From contig NZ_JARGYD010000011.1 in the NCBI RefSeq assembly GCF_029168315.1, positions 62,001 to 126,000 of the forward strand: a stretch of DNA of 64,000 nucleotides. Direction: 5' to 3'. The notes below the pieces were generated by a model. The model was not told the DNA's origin, did no database searches, and saw only the letters and a program-made list of their open reading frames with translations. The first letter of the stretch is position 1; each line of letters starts with the position of its first letter. Position numbers and translations under genes: made by a program. The stretch is from Psychromarinibacter halotolerans (lineage in GTDB: Bacteria; Pseudomonadota; Alphaproteobacteria; Rhodobacterales; Rhodobacteraceae). Below are positions 33,962 to 42,404 of the stretch, piece after piece.

Positions 33962-36475
33962 TTACTCGGCCGCGTGGCGGGTGGTCTTGGCATCGCCAAG
34001 CGCCAGCCGCATCACGTCTTCTTCCGTGGCGCCGCGCGGCAGTTCGCCGACGGCATGGCCTTCGCACATCACCACGATCCGGTCCGCGACACCCAACACC
34101 TCGGGCAGTTCGCTGGACACCATGATGATCGCCGCGCCGTCCTTCTTGAGGTCGGCGAACAGGCGGTGCAGTTCCGATTTCGCGCCGACGTCGACGCCGC
34201 GCGTCGGTTCGTCCAGCAGGATCACGCGCGGTTTGGTGGCCAGCCACTTGCCGATCACGACCTTCTGCTGATTGCCGCCCGACAGCTCGCCCGTGCGCTT
34301 TTCCGGCTGTGCCGGACGCACGCCCAGCGACTGGATCAGGTCGCGCGCAAGACGGCCGATGGCGCGCCACGACAGGATGCCGCCGGTCGTGTTCCCGCGC
34401 AGCCACGCGAGCGAAAGGTTGTCGCGCACCGTCATGGTGCCGACGAAGCCTTCAAGGTGCCGGTCTTCGGGGATGTAGACGACGCCGTTGCGGTTCGCCT
34501 CTTTGATGTCGCCGCCCGACTGGGGTTTGCCGAACACCTCGATCGACCCGGCTTCAAGCGAGGACAGCCCCGCGATCAGGCGCAGAACCTCGCTGCGGCC
34601 GGAACTCATCAACCCCGCCAGCGCAAGGACTTCGCCCTGCCGAACATGCAGGCTGGCCTCTTTCAGCAGTTTGCCATCCGAAATGCCGTCGACCTTGACC
34701 GCGACCTCTCCCGCAGGTGCCTGAAGCCACGGGAAGATCTCGCCCACATCGCGGCCGACCATCATCGACACGATCTCGGACTCGGTCGTCTCGGAAGTCT
34801 CACGCGTGCCGATGTAGCGGCCATCGCGCATGACGACGACGCGGTCGCACTGGCTGAAGATCTCTTCCATCTTGTGGCTGATATAGAGGATGCCAGCGCC
34901 CCGCGCCTTCAGCTTGGCGATCACCTCGTACAGGCGGTCGCGTTCGCGGTTCGACAGGGCCGAGGTCGGTTCGTCCATCACGAACAGCCACGCGTCGGAC
35001 AGGACGGCGCGGGCGATCTCGACCATCTGCTGGCGCCCGACGGTCAGGCTTTGCAGCTCGGCGGTGACGTCGATGTCCAGTTCCAGCTCGGCCATGATGC
35101 GTTCCGCCTCGGCCTTCATGCGGCGGCGGTCCAGCATCCCTGCCCCGGTGCGCGGCTCGCGCCCCAGAAACAGGTTTTCCAGCACGGTCAGGTCGGGCGC
35201 GAGGCTGAAATGCTGGTGGATCACGGCGATGCCCTTGGCGTCGTTCGCGCCCTGAAAGCGCACCGGTTGGCCATCCAGCACGATCTCGCCCTCGTCCGGG
35301 CGGTAGATGCCGCTGATGCATTTCACCAGCGTGGACTTGCCCGCCCCGTTCTCGCCCGCCAGCGCCACGACCTCGCCCGCGCGGATCGCGAAGCTGACGC
35401 CGTCCAGCGCCTTCACGCCGGGAAACTCCTTGCCCAGCCCCCGCAATTCAAGGCTGTGCCCCTCGACATGGCCGTGGGCGGCGTCCTCCGACGCCTCGGC
35501 CGCCGGGCCGATCTTGCGGCGGCGTTTCTTCAGCAGCGCGGTCACGGTTTCCGGCTGGCTGAGCAGCACCGCGATCAGCACGAGGAAGGCGGTGACGAAA
35601 TAGATGATGGTCTGCGGCACCTGCAGGAACGACAGGCCGGTGTTGATGACGCCCAGTAGCAGCGCCCCGATGGCGGTGCCCCAGATCGAGCCCTCGCCCC
35701 CCGACAGCTTGGTGCCGCCGATGATCGCGGCGGTGATGGCGGTGAATTCCAGCCCGGTGCCGGCCAGCGGCTGCGCAGAGCCAAGCCGACCGATGGTCAG
35801 AACCGCACCGACGCCCGCCGTCAGGCCAAGGATGACATAGGCCGACACGCGGACCTTCTGCACCGGCACCATCGACGCCCGCGCCGCCGAGGCCGAGCCG
35901 CCGGTCGCGTAGATCCAGCGCCCGTAGGTGGTGCGCGTCAGCACGAACCACCACGCCACCAGCGCGATGCCCGCGATTACCACCGACACCGGGATCACGC
36001 CCAATGTCTCACGCCCCGCGAAGACCAGCACCGGGTCGTTGATCGGAATCGACGACGCGCCCGACAGGTTCAGCGAAAAGCCCCGCGCGAAGGCCATCGT
36101 CGCCAGCGTCGCGATGAAGGGCGAGATGCCCGAGAACCCGATCAGCAGGCCATTCAGCAGCCCCATCGCGGCCCCCGCGCCTAGCGCGGCCATAATCGTC
36201 AGGGCGGCAGACCCGGTGGCCTGAAACACCAGCCCGCCGCAGATGCCCGCGAAAGCCAGGGTCGAGCCGACCGAGATGTCGATGCCCTTGGTCAGGATCA
36301 CCGTGGTCATCGCGAAGGCGATCAGCGCCGTGACCGCGCTTTGCTGCAGGATCGACACGATGTTGCCGGTCGACAGGAACCGCGCGTCGACCGCGCCGAA
36401 CACGGCGACGGCAGCGATCAGCACGACGATCAGGATCGGTTCGTTGCGGCGAAAAAGCGAAGAGAGGTCGGGCAT
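33962..36475 (-). CDS. Fused sugar ABC importer permease-ATPase (RbsC-RbsA)
   Basis: An 837-residue fusion of two normally separate subunits. Residues about 1-320 are an RbsC-type permease (TTVILTKGIDISVGSTLAF, GGTKLSGGEGSIWGTAIGAL). A charged linker (KKRRRKIGPAAEASEDAAHG) leads to a full RbsA-type tandem ATPase from about 345: the first half has an intact Walker A (GENGAGKST, near 378) and VMDEPTSALS; the second has the usual degenerate P-loop (LAGLMSSGRSE), signature SGGNQQKVVIGKWL near 733 and LLDEPTRGVDVGAK. The reading frame is continuous with no sign of frameshift. The start at 36475 removes a 13-residue hydrophilic extension; the ribosome site is weak. It works with the permease at 32978 and the binding protein at 36639. 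Confidence 0.92.
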   Translation of the reverse strand: MPDLSSLFRRNEPILIVVLIAAVAVFGAVDARFLSTGNIVSILQQSAVTALIAFAMTTVILTKGIDISVGSTLAFAGICGGLVFQATGSAALTIMAALGAGAAMGLLNGLLIGFSGISPFIATLATMAFARGFSLNLSGASSIPINDPVLVFAGRETLGVIPVSVVIAGIALVAWWFVLTRTTYGRWIYATGGSASAARASMVPVQKVRVSAYVILGLTAGVGAVLTIGRLGSAQPLAGTGLEFTAITAAIIGGTKLSGGEGSIWGTAIGALLLGVINTGLSFLQVPQTIIYFVTAFLVLIAVLLSQPETVTALLKKRRRKIGPAAEASEDAAHGHVEGHSLELRGLGKEFPGVKALDGVSFAIRAGEVVALAGENGAGKSTLVKCISGIYRPDEGEIVLDGQPVRFQGANDAKGIAVIHQHFSLAPDLTVLENLFLGREPRTGAGMLDRRRMKAEAERIMAELELDIDVTAELQSLTVGRQQMVEIARAVLSDAWLFVMDEPTSALSNRERDRLYEVIAKLKARGAGILYISHKMEEIFSQCDRVVVMRDGRYIGTRETSETTESEIVSMMVGRDVGEIFPWLQAPAGEVAVKVDGISDGKLLKEASLHVRQGEVLALAGLMSSGRSEVLRLIAGLSSLEAGSIEVFGKPQSGGDIKEANRNGVVYIPEDRHLEGFVGTMTVRDNLSLAWLRGNTTGGILSWRAIGRLARDLIQSLGVRPAQPEKRTGELSGGNQQKVVIGKWLATKPRVILLDEPTRGVDVGAKSELHRLFADLKKDGAAIIMVSSELPEVLGVADRIVVMCEGHAVGELPRGATEEDVMRLALGDAKTTRHAAE

Positions 36476-36638
36476 GGGCTGTGCCTGTCTTGCGTCCGAA
36501 TCGCGCGGCGGCACGCGAACGGACGGGAAAACTGTGAGCGGGGCGCGCCGAGGGGAGAGGTTCGCGCACCCCGCCGTTAGGCCGGCAAGCGGTCTGCCGC
36601 CCCGAAGACCGGGACGGCACCCTTACCGGCGAACGGGC

Positions 36639-37667
36639 TTATTCGCCCGCTGTCATCGCCTCGGTCGGCAGGTCCGGGCCCAGCTGTTCCGAGTAGGCCA
36701 TCGCGGCTTCCTGCGCGGCGTCCGGCGTCAGGTAGTCGATGTCCAGACCGGCCTCGGCCAGCATCGCGGCGCTTTCGTCCGACGCGATGAAGTAGGTCGG
36801 CATGAACAGGTCCAGCGGCATCTCTTCGCCCTTGGCAAGGCGGGCGGCCACGGCGATGTTCCAGTAGCCCACGCGGTAGGCGCCGGTCAGCACGTCGATG
36901 ACCATCTTGCCGCTTTCCAGCAGGTCGACCATCTCGGCGTCGCCGTCATGACCACCGTACAGCAGGTCCGCGCCCATCGCGGTCGCGACGGATTCCGCGC
37001 CAAGGCACATCGAGTCCGAGATGCAGGCGATGCCGCCCAGATCCGGGTTCGCGGTCAGCCACGTCTGCGCGGCGTTGGCGGCGGTGGCGGCGTCCCAGTT
37101 GGTGGGCTCGATACCGACCAGTTCGATGCCGGGGAATTCTTCGGCCAGCGTCTCGGTGAAGCCCGCCTCGCGGGTGTCGGACACGAAGTTGCCGCGCGCG
37201 CCGACCAGCAGGGCGATCTTGCCCTCGCCGCCCATCGCGGTGGCCAGCGCCCGTGCGACCATCGACATGTTTTCATAGTCCGGGTACAGCGTGCCGTAGT
37301 TCTCGCCCGCTTCCACCTTGTTGCCCATCGTAATGACGGGGATGCCGGCCTCGGTCGCCTGCTGGATCACCGGGATCACGGCGTTCTTGTCCAGCGGGTC
37401 GATCAGGATCGCGTCGACGCCTTGGTTGATGAAGTTCTCGATGATGCCGACCTGATTTTCCAGGCTGCCTTCGGCGGACTGCCACGTCGCGTTCACACCG
37501 TATTCCTCGGCGGCGACGTCACCGGCTTCGCGCATCCGCACGAAGAACGAGTTCTGCAGGTCGATGGCGGCCAGACCGAGGGTCGGCATGTCATCTTGGG
37601 CGAACGCCGGAAGCGCGGTCGACAGCGACAGCAGGGCGGCAGCGGCAAGGGGGAGTGTCTTGGACAT
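36639..37667 (-). CDS. Sugar-type ABC importer binding protein (RbsB family)
   Basis: A 342-residue periplasmic binding protein of the ribose/galactose (cluster B) type with a signal peptide (cleavage after AFA, residue 23). Family motifs: TLGLAAIDLQNSFFVRMREAG, ENQVGIIENFINQGVDAILIDP, ITMGNKVEAGENYG, and a C-terminal lobe with GGHDGDAEMVDLLESG. ATG at 37667 follows AGGAG. It lies 164 bp upstream of its permease-ATPase gene and 107 bp downstream of the dehydratase gene. The ligand is a sugar, polyol or similar polar molecule by family; it cannot be specified. Confidence 0.93.
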   Translation of the reverse strand: MSKTLPLAAAALLSLSTALPAFAQDDMPTLGLAAIDLQNSFFVRMREAGDVAAEEYGVNATWQSAEGSLENQVGIIENFINQGVDAILIDPLDKNAVIPVIQQATEAGIPVITMGNKVEAGENYGTLYPDYENMSMVARALATAMGGEGKIALLVGARGNFVSDTREAGFTETLAEEFPGIELVGIEPTNWDAATAANAAQTWLTANPDLGGIACISDSMCLGAESVATAMGADLLYGGHDGDAEMVDLLESGKMVIDVLTGAYRVGYWNIAVAARLAKGEEMPLDLFMPTYFIASDESAAMLAEAGLDIDYLTPDAAQEAAMAYSEQLGPDLPTEAMTAGE

Positions 37668-37725
37668 CTGGGTAGCTCCTTGATGGTAAAAGAAAACGTG
37701 CAGTTCTCTGCATCTTGTTGTGGCG

Positions 37726-37747
37726 CGCCGTCCCGCGCGGGACGGCG
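37726..37747. promoter_or_regulatory. 22-bp perfect palindrome in the operon spacer
   Basis: An uninterrupted 22-bp palindrome (half-site CGCCGTCCCGC) lies between the dehydratase stop (37774) and the binding-protein start (37667). A second small hairpin, TGCAG-TTCT-CTGCA (37699-37712), follows on the mRNA. No T-run is present, so it may be a processing or stabilising RNA element or a protein-binding site rather than a terminator. Confidence 0.5.
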
Positions 37748-37773
37748 AAAGGGTCATGCGGGTGGTTGGGCGG

Positions 37774-38715
37774 TCACGCCCCCATCCCATCCGTGCCGGC
37801 GCCGCAGACCAGCCCGGCCACCACGGCCTCGGGCGGAAGCGTCACGGCGCCGGTCATCAGCGCGGCCAGCGACGCGGCGGCGCTAAGGTCGGCGGCAAGG
37901 CCGAACTCGAACCACAGAAGTTCCGCCGCGGTCTGCATCGCGTCGTCCTCGATCAGGACCACGTCGTCGACGAGGTCGCGGACGGTGGCATAGATATCCT
38001 CGTGGGTGCGGCCGCAGGCCATCGTGGCGACGCGCGTCGTCACCTCGGGCAGCCGGACGACATGCCCCGCATCAAGGCTGCTGTGCAACGTCGGAGACCC
38101 GACAGGTTCCACCCCGATGATGCGCGCATTGGGCTTCAGTTCGCGCAGAACGGTCGACATGCCCGCGATCAGCCCACCGCCGCCGATGGCGACGATATAG
38201 GTGTCGGCGTCGGGGATCTGTTCCGCCATTTCCAGCGCCACGGTGCCCTGCCCTGCAACGATCACCGGGTCCGCGAACGGGTGAACGTAGAAGGCGCCGA
38301 TCCGCTCGGCATGGGTCGTCGCGGCGGCGTGCGCCTCGTCCCAGAACCGGCCGGTCTGGACCACCTCGGCCCCAAGACGGCGCAGTTTCTCGGCCTTGAT
38401 GGGGCTGGCGGTCTCGGGAAGGAAAATCGTCGCCGGCAGCCCGGCATCGCGCGCCACATAGGCGGTGGCCAGCCCGTGGTTGCCCCCGGACGCCGCCACC
38501 AGACCGCCGGGCGCTGCGCCTTCGGGCAGCGTCATCGCCCGGTGCGTCGCGCCACGGATCTTGAAGCTGCCGCTGACCTGCAGGCATTCGAGCTTCAGGT
38601 GCACGGGGTTCGACAGGTCCGCGCCCCGGCAATGATCCAGCCGCAGCACCGGGGTCTGCCGAAGGCGAGGCGTGATCAGGTCTCGCGCCGCGACGATGTC
38701 ACTGAAACTGGGCAT
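37774..38715 (-). CDS. Serine/threonine dehydratase-like PLP enzyme (fold type II)
   Basis: A 313-residue fold-type-II PLP enzyme. The Schiff-base lysine is Lys52 in SGSFKIRGATHRA; ASGGNHGLATA and the glycine-rich phosphate-binding loop VAIGGGGLIAGM are present. There is no C-terminal ACT regulatory domain, so it is a catabolic-type threonine/serine dehydratase or a relative acting on 3-hydroxy amino acids (including 3-hydroxyaspartate or amino-sugar acids). It heads the operon that continues with the sugar-type ABC importer and aldehyde dehydrogenase and is divergent from the IclR gene. RidA-family proteins normally handle the enamine released by this enzyme class. Confidence 0.9.
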   Translation of the reverse strand: MPSFSDIVAARDLITPRLRQTPVLRLDHCRGADLSNPVHLKLECLQVSGSFKIRGATHRAMTLPEGAAPGGLVAASGGNHGLATAYVARDAGLPATIFLPETASPIKAEKLRRLGAEVVQTGRFWDEAHAAATTHAERIGAFYVHPFADPVIVAGQGTVALEMAEQIPDADTYIVAIGGGGLIAGMSTVLRELKPNARIIGVEPVGSPTLHSSLDAGHVVRLPEVTTRVATMACGRTHEDIYATVRDLVDDVVLIEDDAMQTAAELLWFEFGLAADLSAAASLAALMTGAVTLPPEAVVAGLVCGAGTDGMGA

Positions 38716-38864
38716 GGGGCGGTGACGTCTCCTGTCGTAGGGCTTGCCTTGGGGCTCGGGCCGGCAGGGCGCGCCCGACGGCGGGCCCGAGTGCCGTGAT
38801 TTTGGTCATCCGGGGCCCGTAAGCGGCACGGGCGCCAGAATTGTCTTGTGGGGTCCAGAGTGTT

Positions 38865-38900
38865 GGTTTTATATTTGATGTCAAGTTCGAATATGAAACC
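38865..38900. promoter_or_regulatory. Operator for the IclR-type regulator (probable)
   Basis: GGTTTTATATTTG (38865-38877) and CGAATATGAAACC (38888-38900) form a 13-bp inverted repeat with two mismatches and a 10-bp spacer, in unusually AT-rich DNA between the divergent dehydratase (start 38715) and IclR (start 38978) genes. One arm recurs before the GMC gene at 29240. Confidence 0.65.
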
Positions 38901-38977
38901 ATCGACCGAAGCCCGTGCAGTTGCTAGAAATTTCAGCGACAACTCAGCGACACCCACGGGCAGGAGGACCACAGGCG

Positions 38978-39781
38978 ATGACAGAACGAACAAAACCCGA
39001 GAGGACGGCGAGCTATTCCGCGCCGGCTCTGATCAAGGGGCTCGATATTCTCGAGCTGCTGGCGGAGCGTCGGCAGGACCTGACGATGAAGGAAATCGCC
39101 GAAGGTCTTGGGCGCACCAAGAACGAACTGTTCCGGATGATCGTCGCCCTTCAGGAACGCGGCTACATCCAGCGCAACCCGGACACCGACGCCTTCAGCC
39201 TTGGCGAGCGCCTGTTCAAGCTGGGCCTGCACGCGCCCAGTTCGCAGGACCTTCTGACCGCCGCGATGCCCGAGCTTGAATTCATCGCCGCCGAATGCGG
39301 GCAGTCGCCGCACCTTGTAGTTTTGGCGTCGGGGCGCACCGTCGTCACCGCCGCCGTGCCGGGGGGCGAGGATATGTCGTTCACGCTGCATCTTGGCTAT
39401 GGCCGGGTCGCGACGGACGCCACCTCGGGGATCGCGATCCTTGCGTTCCAGTCGGACGCGATGCTTCAGCGCGGGCTTGCGGAAGCCGACGCGCACCTGA
39501 CCGAACCGATGGACCGCGCGGTGCTGGCGGACCGGCTGAAAACCGTGCGCGAACAGGGTTACTGGATGCGCGACAGTAGCGATTTCATCGGTATTACAGA
39601 TATTTGCTGCCCGATCTTCGGGCCACAGGGGACCGCTGTCGCGTCGATCGTGATCCCCTTCGTGAACCGCCACAACCGGCCCGACGGACGCCCGCACACC
39701 CTTGAGGTGATGCAAAAGGCCTGCGGTCGGATCTCGGAAAAACTGTCCAACAGAATCAACAGGACCGGGATCGCGGACTGA
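38978..39781 (+). CDS. IclR-family transcriptional regulator
   Basis: A 267-residue IclR regulator: winged helix at about residues 17-75 (IKGLDILELLAERRQDLTMKEIAEGLGRTKNELFRMI) and the effector-binding domain (about 90-260), with the characteristic YWMRDSSDFIGITDICCPIFGP. ATG at 38978 lies downstream of AGGAGG (spacing on the long side, about 10 bases). It is divergent from the dehydratase-ABC-aldehyde dehydrogenase operon and 42 bp upstream of an M20 deacylase, so it probably controls both and, by a shared motif, the GMC-RidA operon. Confidence 0.92.
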   Translation: MTERTKPERTASYSAPALIKGLDILELLAERRQDLTMKEIAEGLGRTKNELFRMIVALQERGYIQRNPDTDAFSLGERLFKLGLHAPSSQDLLTAAMPELEFIAAECGQSPHLVVLASGRTVVTAAVPGGEDMSFTLHLGYGRVATDATSGIAILAFQSDAMLQRGLAEADAHLTEPMDRAVLADRLKTVREQGYWMRDSSDFIGITDICCPIFGPQGTAVASIVIPFVNRHNRPDGRPHTLEVMQKACGRISEKLSNRINRTGIAD

Positions 39782-39823
39782 CTGAACGCCCCGCGCCCGT
39801 CCCCCAAGGAGACCGAACGACCA

Positions 39824-41026
39824 TTGCCACACGATAAGCAGCCGCGCCCCGCGCCCACGGTATCCCGCGACGAAGCGGTCTCTGTTCTTTCCGAGATGGT
39901 GCGCATTCCCAGCATCAACCCGAACTTCCTGCGCGACGGCCAGCCAGAGGACTGGCACGGCGAGGCCGCGCAGGCGCAGTACATCCTTGACTGGTGCACC
40001 GCCCTTGGCCTGAAGGCCCGGCTGGACGAGGTGCTGCCGGGACGCCCCAACGTGGTGGTGGAACTGATCACCGACCCCGATGCGCCGTCGTTCCTGTGGG
40101 AAGGCCACACCGACACGGTTCAGGTCGAAGGCATGGCCGCCCCGTTCGAGCCCCGGCTGGACGGCAACCTGCTGTACGGGCGCGGATCGGTGGACGACAA
40201 GGGGTGCCTTGCGATGTTCATGCTGGCGCTGGCCGCGCTCAAGCGGGCGGGAACGCCCTGTAACGTGACCTTCGTCGCCGCCGTCGACGAGGAATCGACC
40301 TTCCTTGGCGTGCTGCACCACGTCAATTCGAACCCGCCCGCCGACATGGGCGTCGCGGGCGAGCCGACGAAGCTGGAAATGGTCACCGCCTGCAAGGGTG
40401 TGATCCGGTTCATCGTCGATGTGACAGGCCGGGGTGCCCACGCCTCGCAGCCGCACGAAGGTCTCGACGCGCTGGCGGCCTCTTCGCGGCTGATCCTGCA
40501 CTTGCAGGACTACATCAAGGCCACCCCCCGCACGCATCCCACGCTGGGACCGCGCAGCCTGACCTGCACGATGATGCAGGGGGGCGAGGGGCAGAACACC
40601 GTTCCCGCCCATGCCCGCCTGACCTTCGACATGCGCACCCTGCCCGACCAGTCCGGCGAAGACGCGTGGGCCGAGATCAACGGCGTGGTGTCCACCTTCG
40701 CCGCCGACGCGCTGCCGGGGTTCGGGGTGACGATGCAGCCGCCGTTCATCGACTCGATCTCGCAGCAGGTGCCCCACGACGCCCGCATCGTGACCGAAAT
40801 GGGCGCCGTACTGGCCGCGTGCGGCCTTCCCGACACGCCGCTGGCGGTGCCGTTCGGATCGGATGCGTCCAAGATGACCAAGGCCGGCACACCGACCATC
40901 GTGTTCGGCCCCGGCACAATCGATGTCGCGCATTCCGACAACGAGCATGTCGACGTGACCGAAGTCGTCCGCTCTGCCGAGATCTTGGTCGAACTCGTGC
41001 TGCGTGCCGGTGCGGGCCGAAGCTGA
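39824..41026 (+). CDS. M20-family metallo-deacylase (ArgE/DapE-like)
   Basis: A 400-residue zinc hydrolase of the M20 family. Zinc ligands are in WEGHTDTVQ (His95, Asp97), GRGSVDDKG (bridging Asp near 124), AVDEES (catalytic and ligand glutamates), AGEPT and the final AHSDNEHVDV. The dimerisation domain (about 185-300) has GRGAHASQPHEG. Members remove acyl groups from N-acyl amino acids (acetylornithine, succinyl-diaminopimelate). The start is TTG at 39824: it gives the expected distance to the conserved VRIPSINP, and AAGGAG lies 12 bases upstream; no ATG is available until after that motif begins. It follows IclR closely and probably belongs to the same catabolic set. Confidence 0.88.
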   Translation: MPHDKQPRPAPTVSRDEAVSVLSEMVRIPSINPNFLRDGQPEDWHGEAAQAQYILDWCTALGLKARLDEVLPGRPNVVVELITDPDAPSFLWEGHTDTVQVEGMAAPFEPRLDGNLLYGRGSVDDKGCLAMFMLALAALKRAGTPCNVTFVAAVDEESTFLGVLHHVNSNPPADMGVAGEPTKLEMVTACKGVIRFIVDVTGRGAHASQPHEGLDALAASSRLILHLQDYIKATPRTHPTLGPRSLTCTMMQGGEGQNTVPAHARLTFDMRTLPDQSGEDAWAEINGVVSTFAADALPGFGVTMQPPFIDSISQQVPHDARIVTEMGAVLAACGLPDTPLAVPFGSDASKMTKAGTPTIVFGPGTIDVAHSDNEHVDVTEVVRSAEILVELVLRAGAGRS

Positions 41027-41036
41027 CTGCCGGTGG

Positions 41037-42263
41037 TCAGCCTTTGAAGGCATCAAGCGCACGGGCGATGATCTCGTCGGTGGACAGGTCGGGACTGACC
41101 ACGATGCTGTCCACCGCGCCCGCCGCCTGCGATGGCACGTCCTTGAGGATGTGCCCCGACAGGATCAGCACGGCGGGCTTCGGCAGCTTGTCCGCCAGCT
41201 TGCGATAGGCCGCCAGCGCCGCGATGGCCGCGGGTTCGGCCGCGATCCCTTCCAGCTTGCCAAGGTCCAGCATCGCGCTGCGGATCTCGTCATCGGTGAC
41301 CGCGACGGCATGGCCGTCCGCGCCCCGGATCCGCGCAAGCGTTCGCGTGCCGTCGGCGGCATAGCCCCGCAATGGGTCGTTGATCGACCCCGGCATCCCG
41401 GTGACGGGATCGCCCCATTCCTCGACCGTGTCGGCGCCCGCATCGAAGGCCCGCGCGATCGGCGCGCAGCCTGCGCCCTGAACGCCGACCGGGACCGGCA
41501 TCCGGTCGATGCGCCCCTGCGCCATCAGCACCTCGGCCCCGGCAACGATGCCGTCCAGCATCGGACCGGCGCCGATGGGGATCACGACCGATCCGACCTC
41601 GCCCAGTTCCGCCTGCAATTCCCACATGATGGTGGCGTGTGCGGCGGTCATGTAAGGGCTAAGATAGGTCGAGGTCAGGTTGACCCAGTCGGAATGCTCG
41701 GCGGCGATGGTTTCGGCCATCTTGAAGGCATCCGAGAACGTGCCGTCCACCTCGACCACGATGGCGCCGTTGGCCTTGGAATGCACCAGCTTGCCCGGCG
41801 GCGTGCCTTTGGCGAGTGCGACGATACACGGCAGCCCCGCCCGCGCGGCATAGCCCGAGACCGAGGCCGCGTTGTTCCCGGTCGAGGCGCAGACGACCCC
41901 CTTCGCCCCAAGCGCGACCGCCGCCGACACGGCCACCGCCGCGCCGCGATCCTTGAACGAACCGCTGGCGTTCATCCACTCGGCCTTCACGTAGACGCCG
42001 CCCTCGGGGAACATCCGGTCCAGCGGCAAAAGCGGCGTGCGCCCCTCGCCAAGGCTGACGCGCACGTCTCCCACCGGCAACGCGGACGCGTAGTCATAGA
42101 AAGACGCGCGGCCCTGCGGCAGCACCGGCCCGTCAACCTCGGCCGCGAGCGTGCCGCCGCAGGCGTGGCACGCGGCGCCAAGGTCGGGCGCGCGGGTGGT
42201 GCCGCACAGGACGCACCGCAACTGGGTTCGGGAAAGTCCGCCGGTGGGGGTGGCTGGCGTCAT
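41037..42263 (-). CDS. Threonine synthase-like PLP enzyme with N-terminal zinc ribbon
   Basis: A 408-residue fold-type-II PLP enzyme. The N-terminal CVLC...CHAC pairs (Cys17/20/32/35) form a zinc ribbon like that of many threonine synthases; the PLP lysine is Lys104 in NASGSFKDRGAA, with STGNNAASVSGYAARAG and VIPIGAGPMLDG binding cofactor. Threonine synthase acts on O-phosphohomoserine, but the gene lies in a catabolic cluster and its promoter carries the TTAATCGTTTGAC motif shared with the ABC importer and kinase genes, so a catabolic beta/gamma-eliminating lyase is plausible. A housekeeping thrC role is not excluded. It converges with the M20 gene, 10 bp apart. Confidence 0.85.
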   Translation of the reverse strand: MTPATPTGGLSRTQLRCVLCGTTRAPDLGAACHACGGTLAAEVDGPVLPQGRASFYDYASALPVGDVRVSLGEGRTPLLPLDRMFPEGGVYVKAEWMNASGSFKDRGAAVAVSAAVALGAKGVVCASTGNNAASVSGYAARAGLPCIVALAKGTPPGKLVHSKANGAIVVEVDGTFSDAFKMAETIAAEHSDWVNLTSTYLSPYMTAAHATIMWELQAELGEVGSVVIPIGAGPMLDGIVAGAEVLMAQGRIDRMPVPVGVQGAGCAPIARAFDAGADTVEEWGDPVTGMPGSINDPLRGYAADGTRTLARIRGADGHAVAVTDDEIRSAMLDLGKLEGIAAEPAAIAALAAYRKLADKLPKPAVLILSGHILKDVPSQAAGAVDSIVVSPDLSTDEIIARALDAFKG

Positions 42264-42352
42264 GGCTGGTGGCTCCGTCGTTTTTCCGCCATCGAAGCCG
42301 GTCCTGCCGTCGCGGGGGCATTGACCGTCCGCGCGTGGGGCGGCAGGGTTAG

Positions 42353-42365
42353 TTAATCGTTTGAC
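42353..42365. promoter_or_regulatory. Shared operator motif, site A
   Basis: TTAATCGTTTGAC lies 90 bp upstream of the threonine synthase-like gene (start 42263) and just after the end of the metallo-hydrolase gene. The identical 13-mer occurs at 47234-47246 and a close variant at 53349-53361. The central ATCG/CG and flanking T/A bases resemble LacI-family operators. Confidence 0.65.
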
Positions 42366-42404
42366 CTTAAAGAAACAGCAAATCCTGCCGCCTGTCCAGA
42401 TGCC

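Noticed and set aside
37774..38715. Calling this the biosynthetic threonine dehydratase ilvA
   Set aside because: It lacks the C-terminal regulatory domain and lies in an IclR-controlled catabolic operon; a catabolic or related hydroxy-amino-acid dehydratase is more likely.
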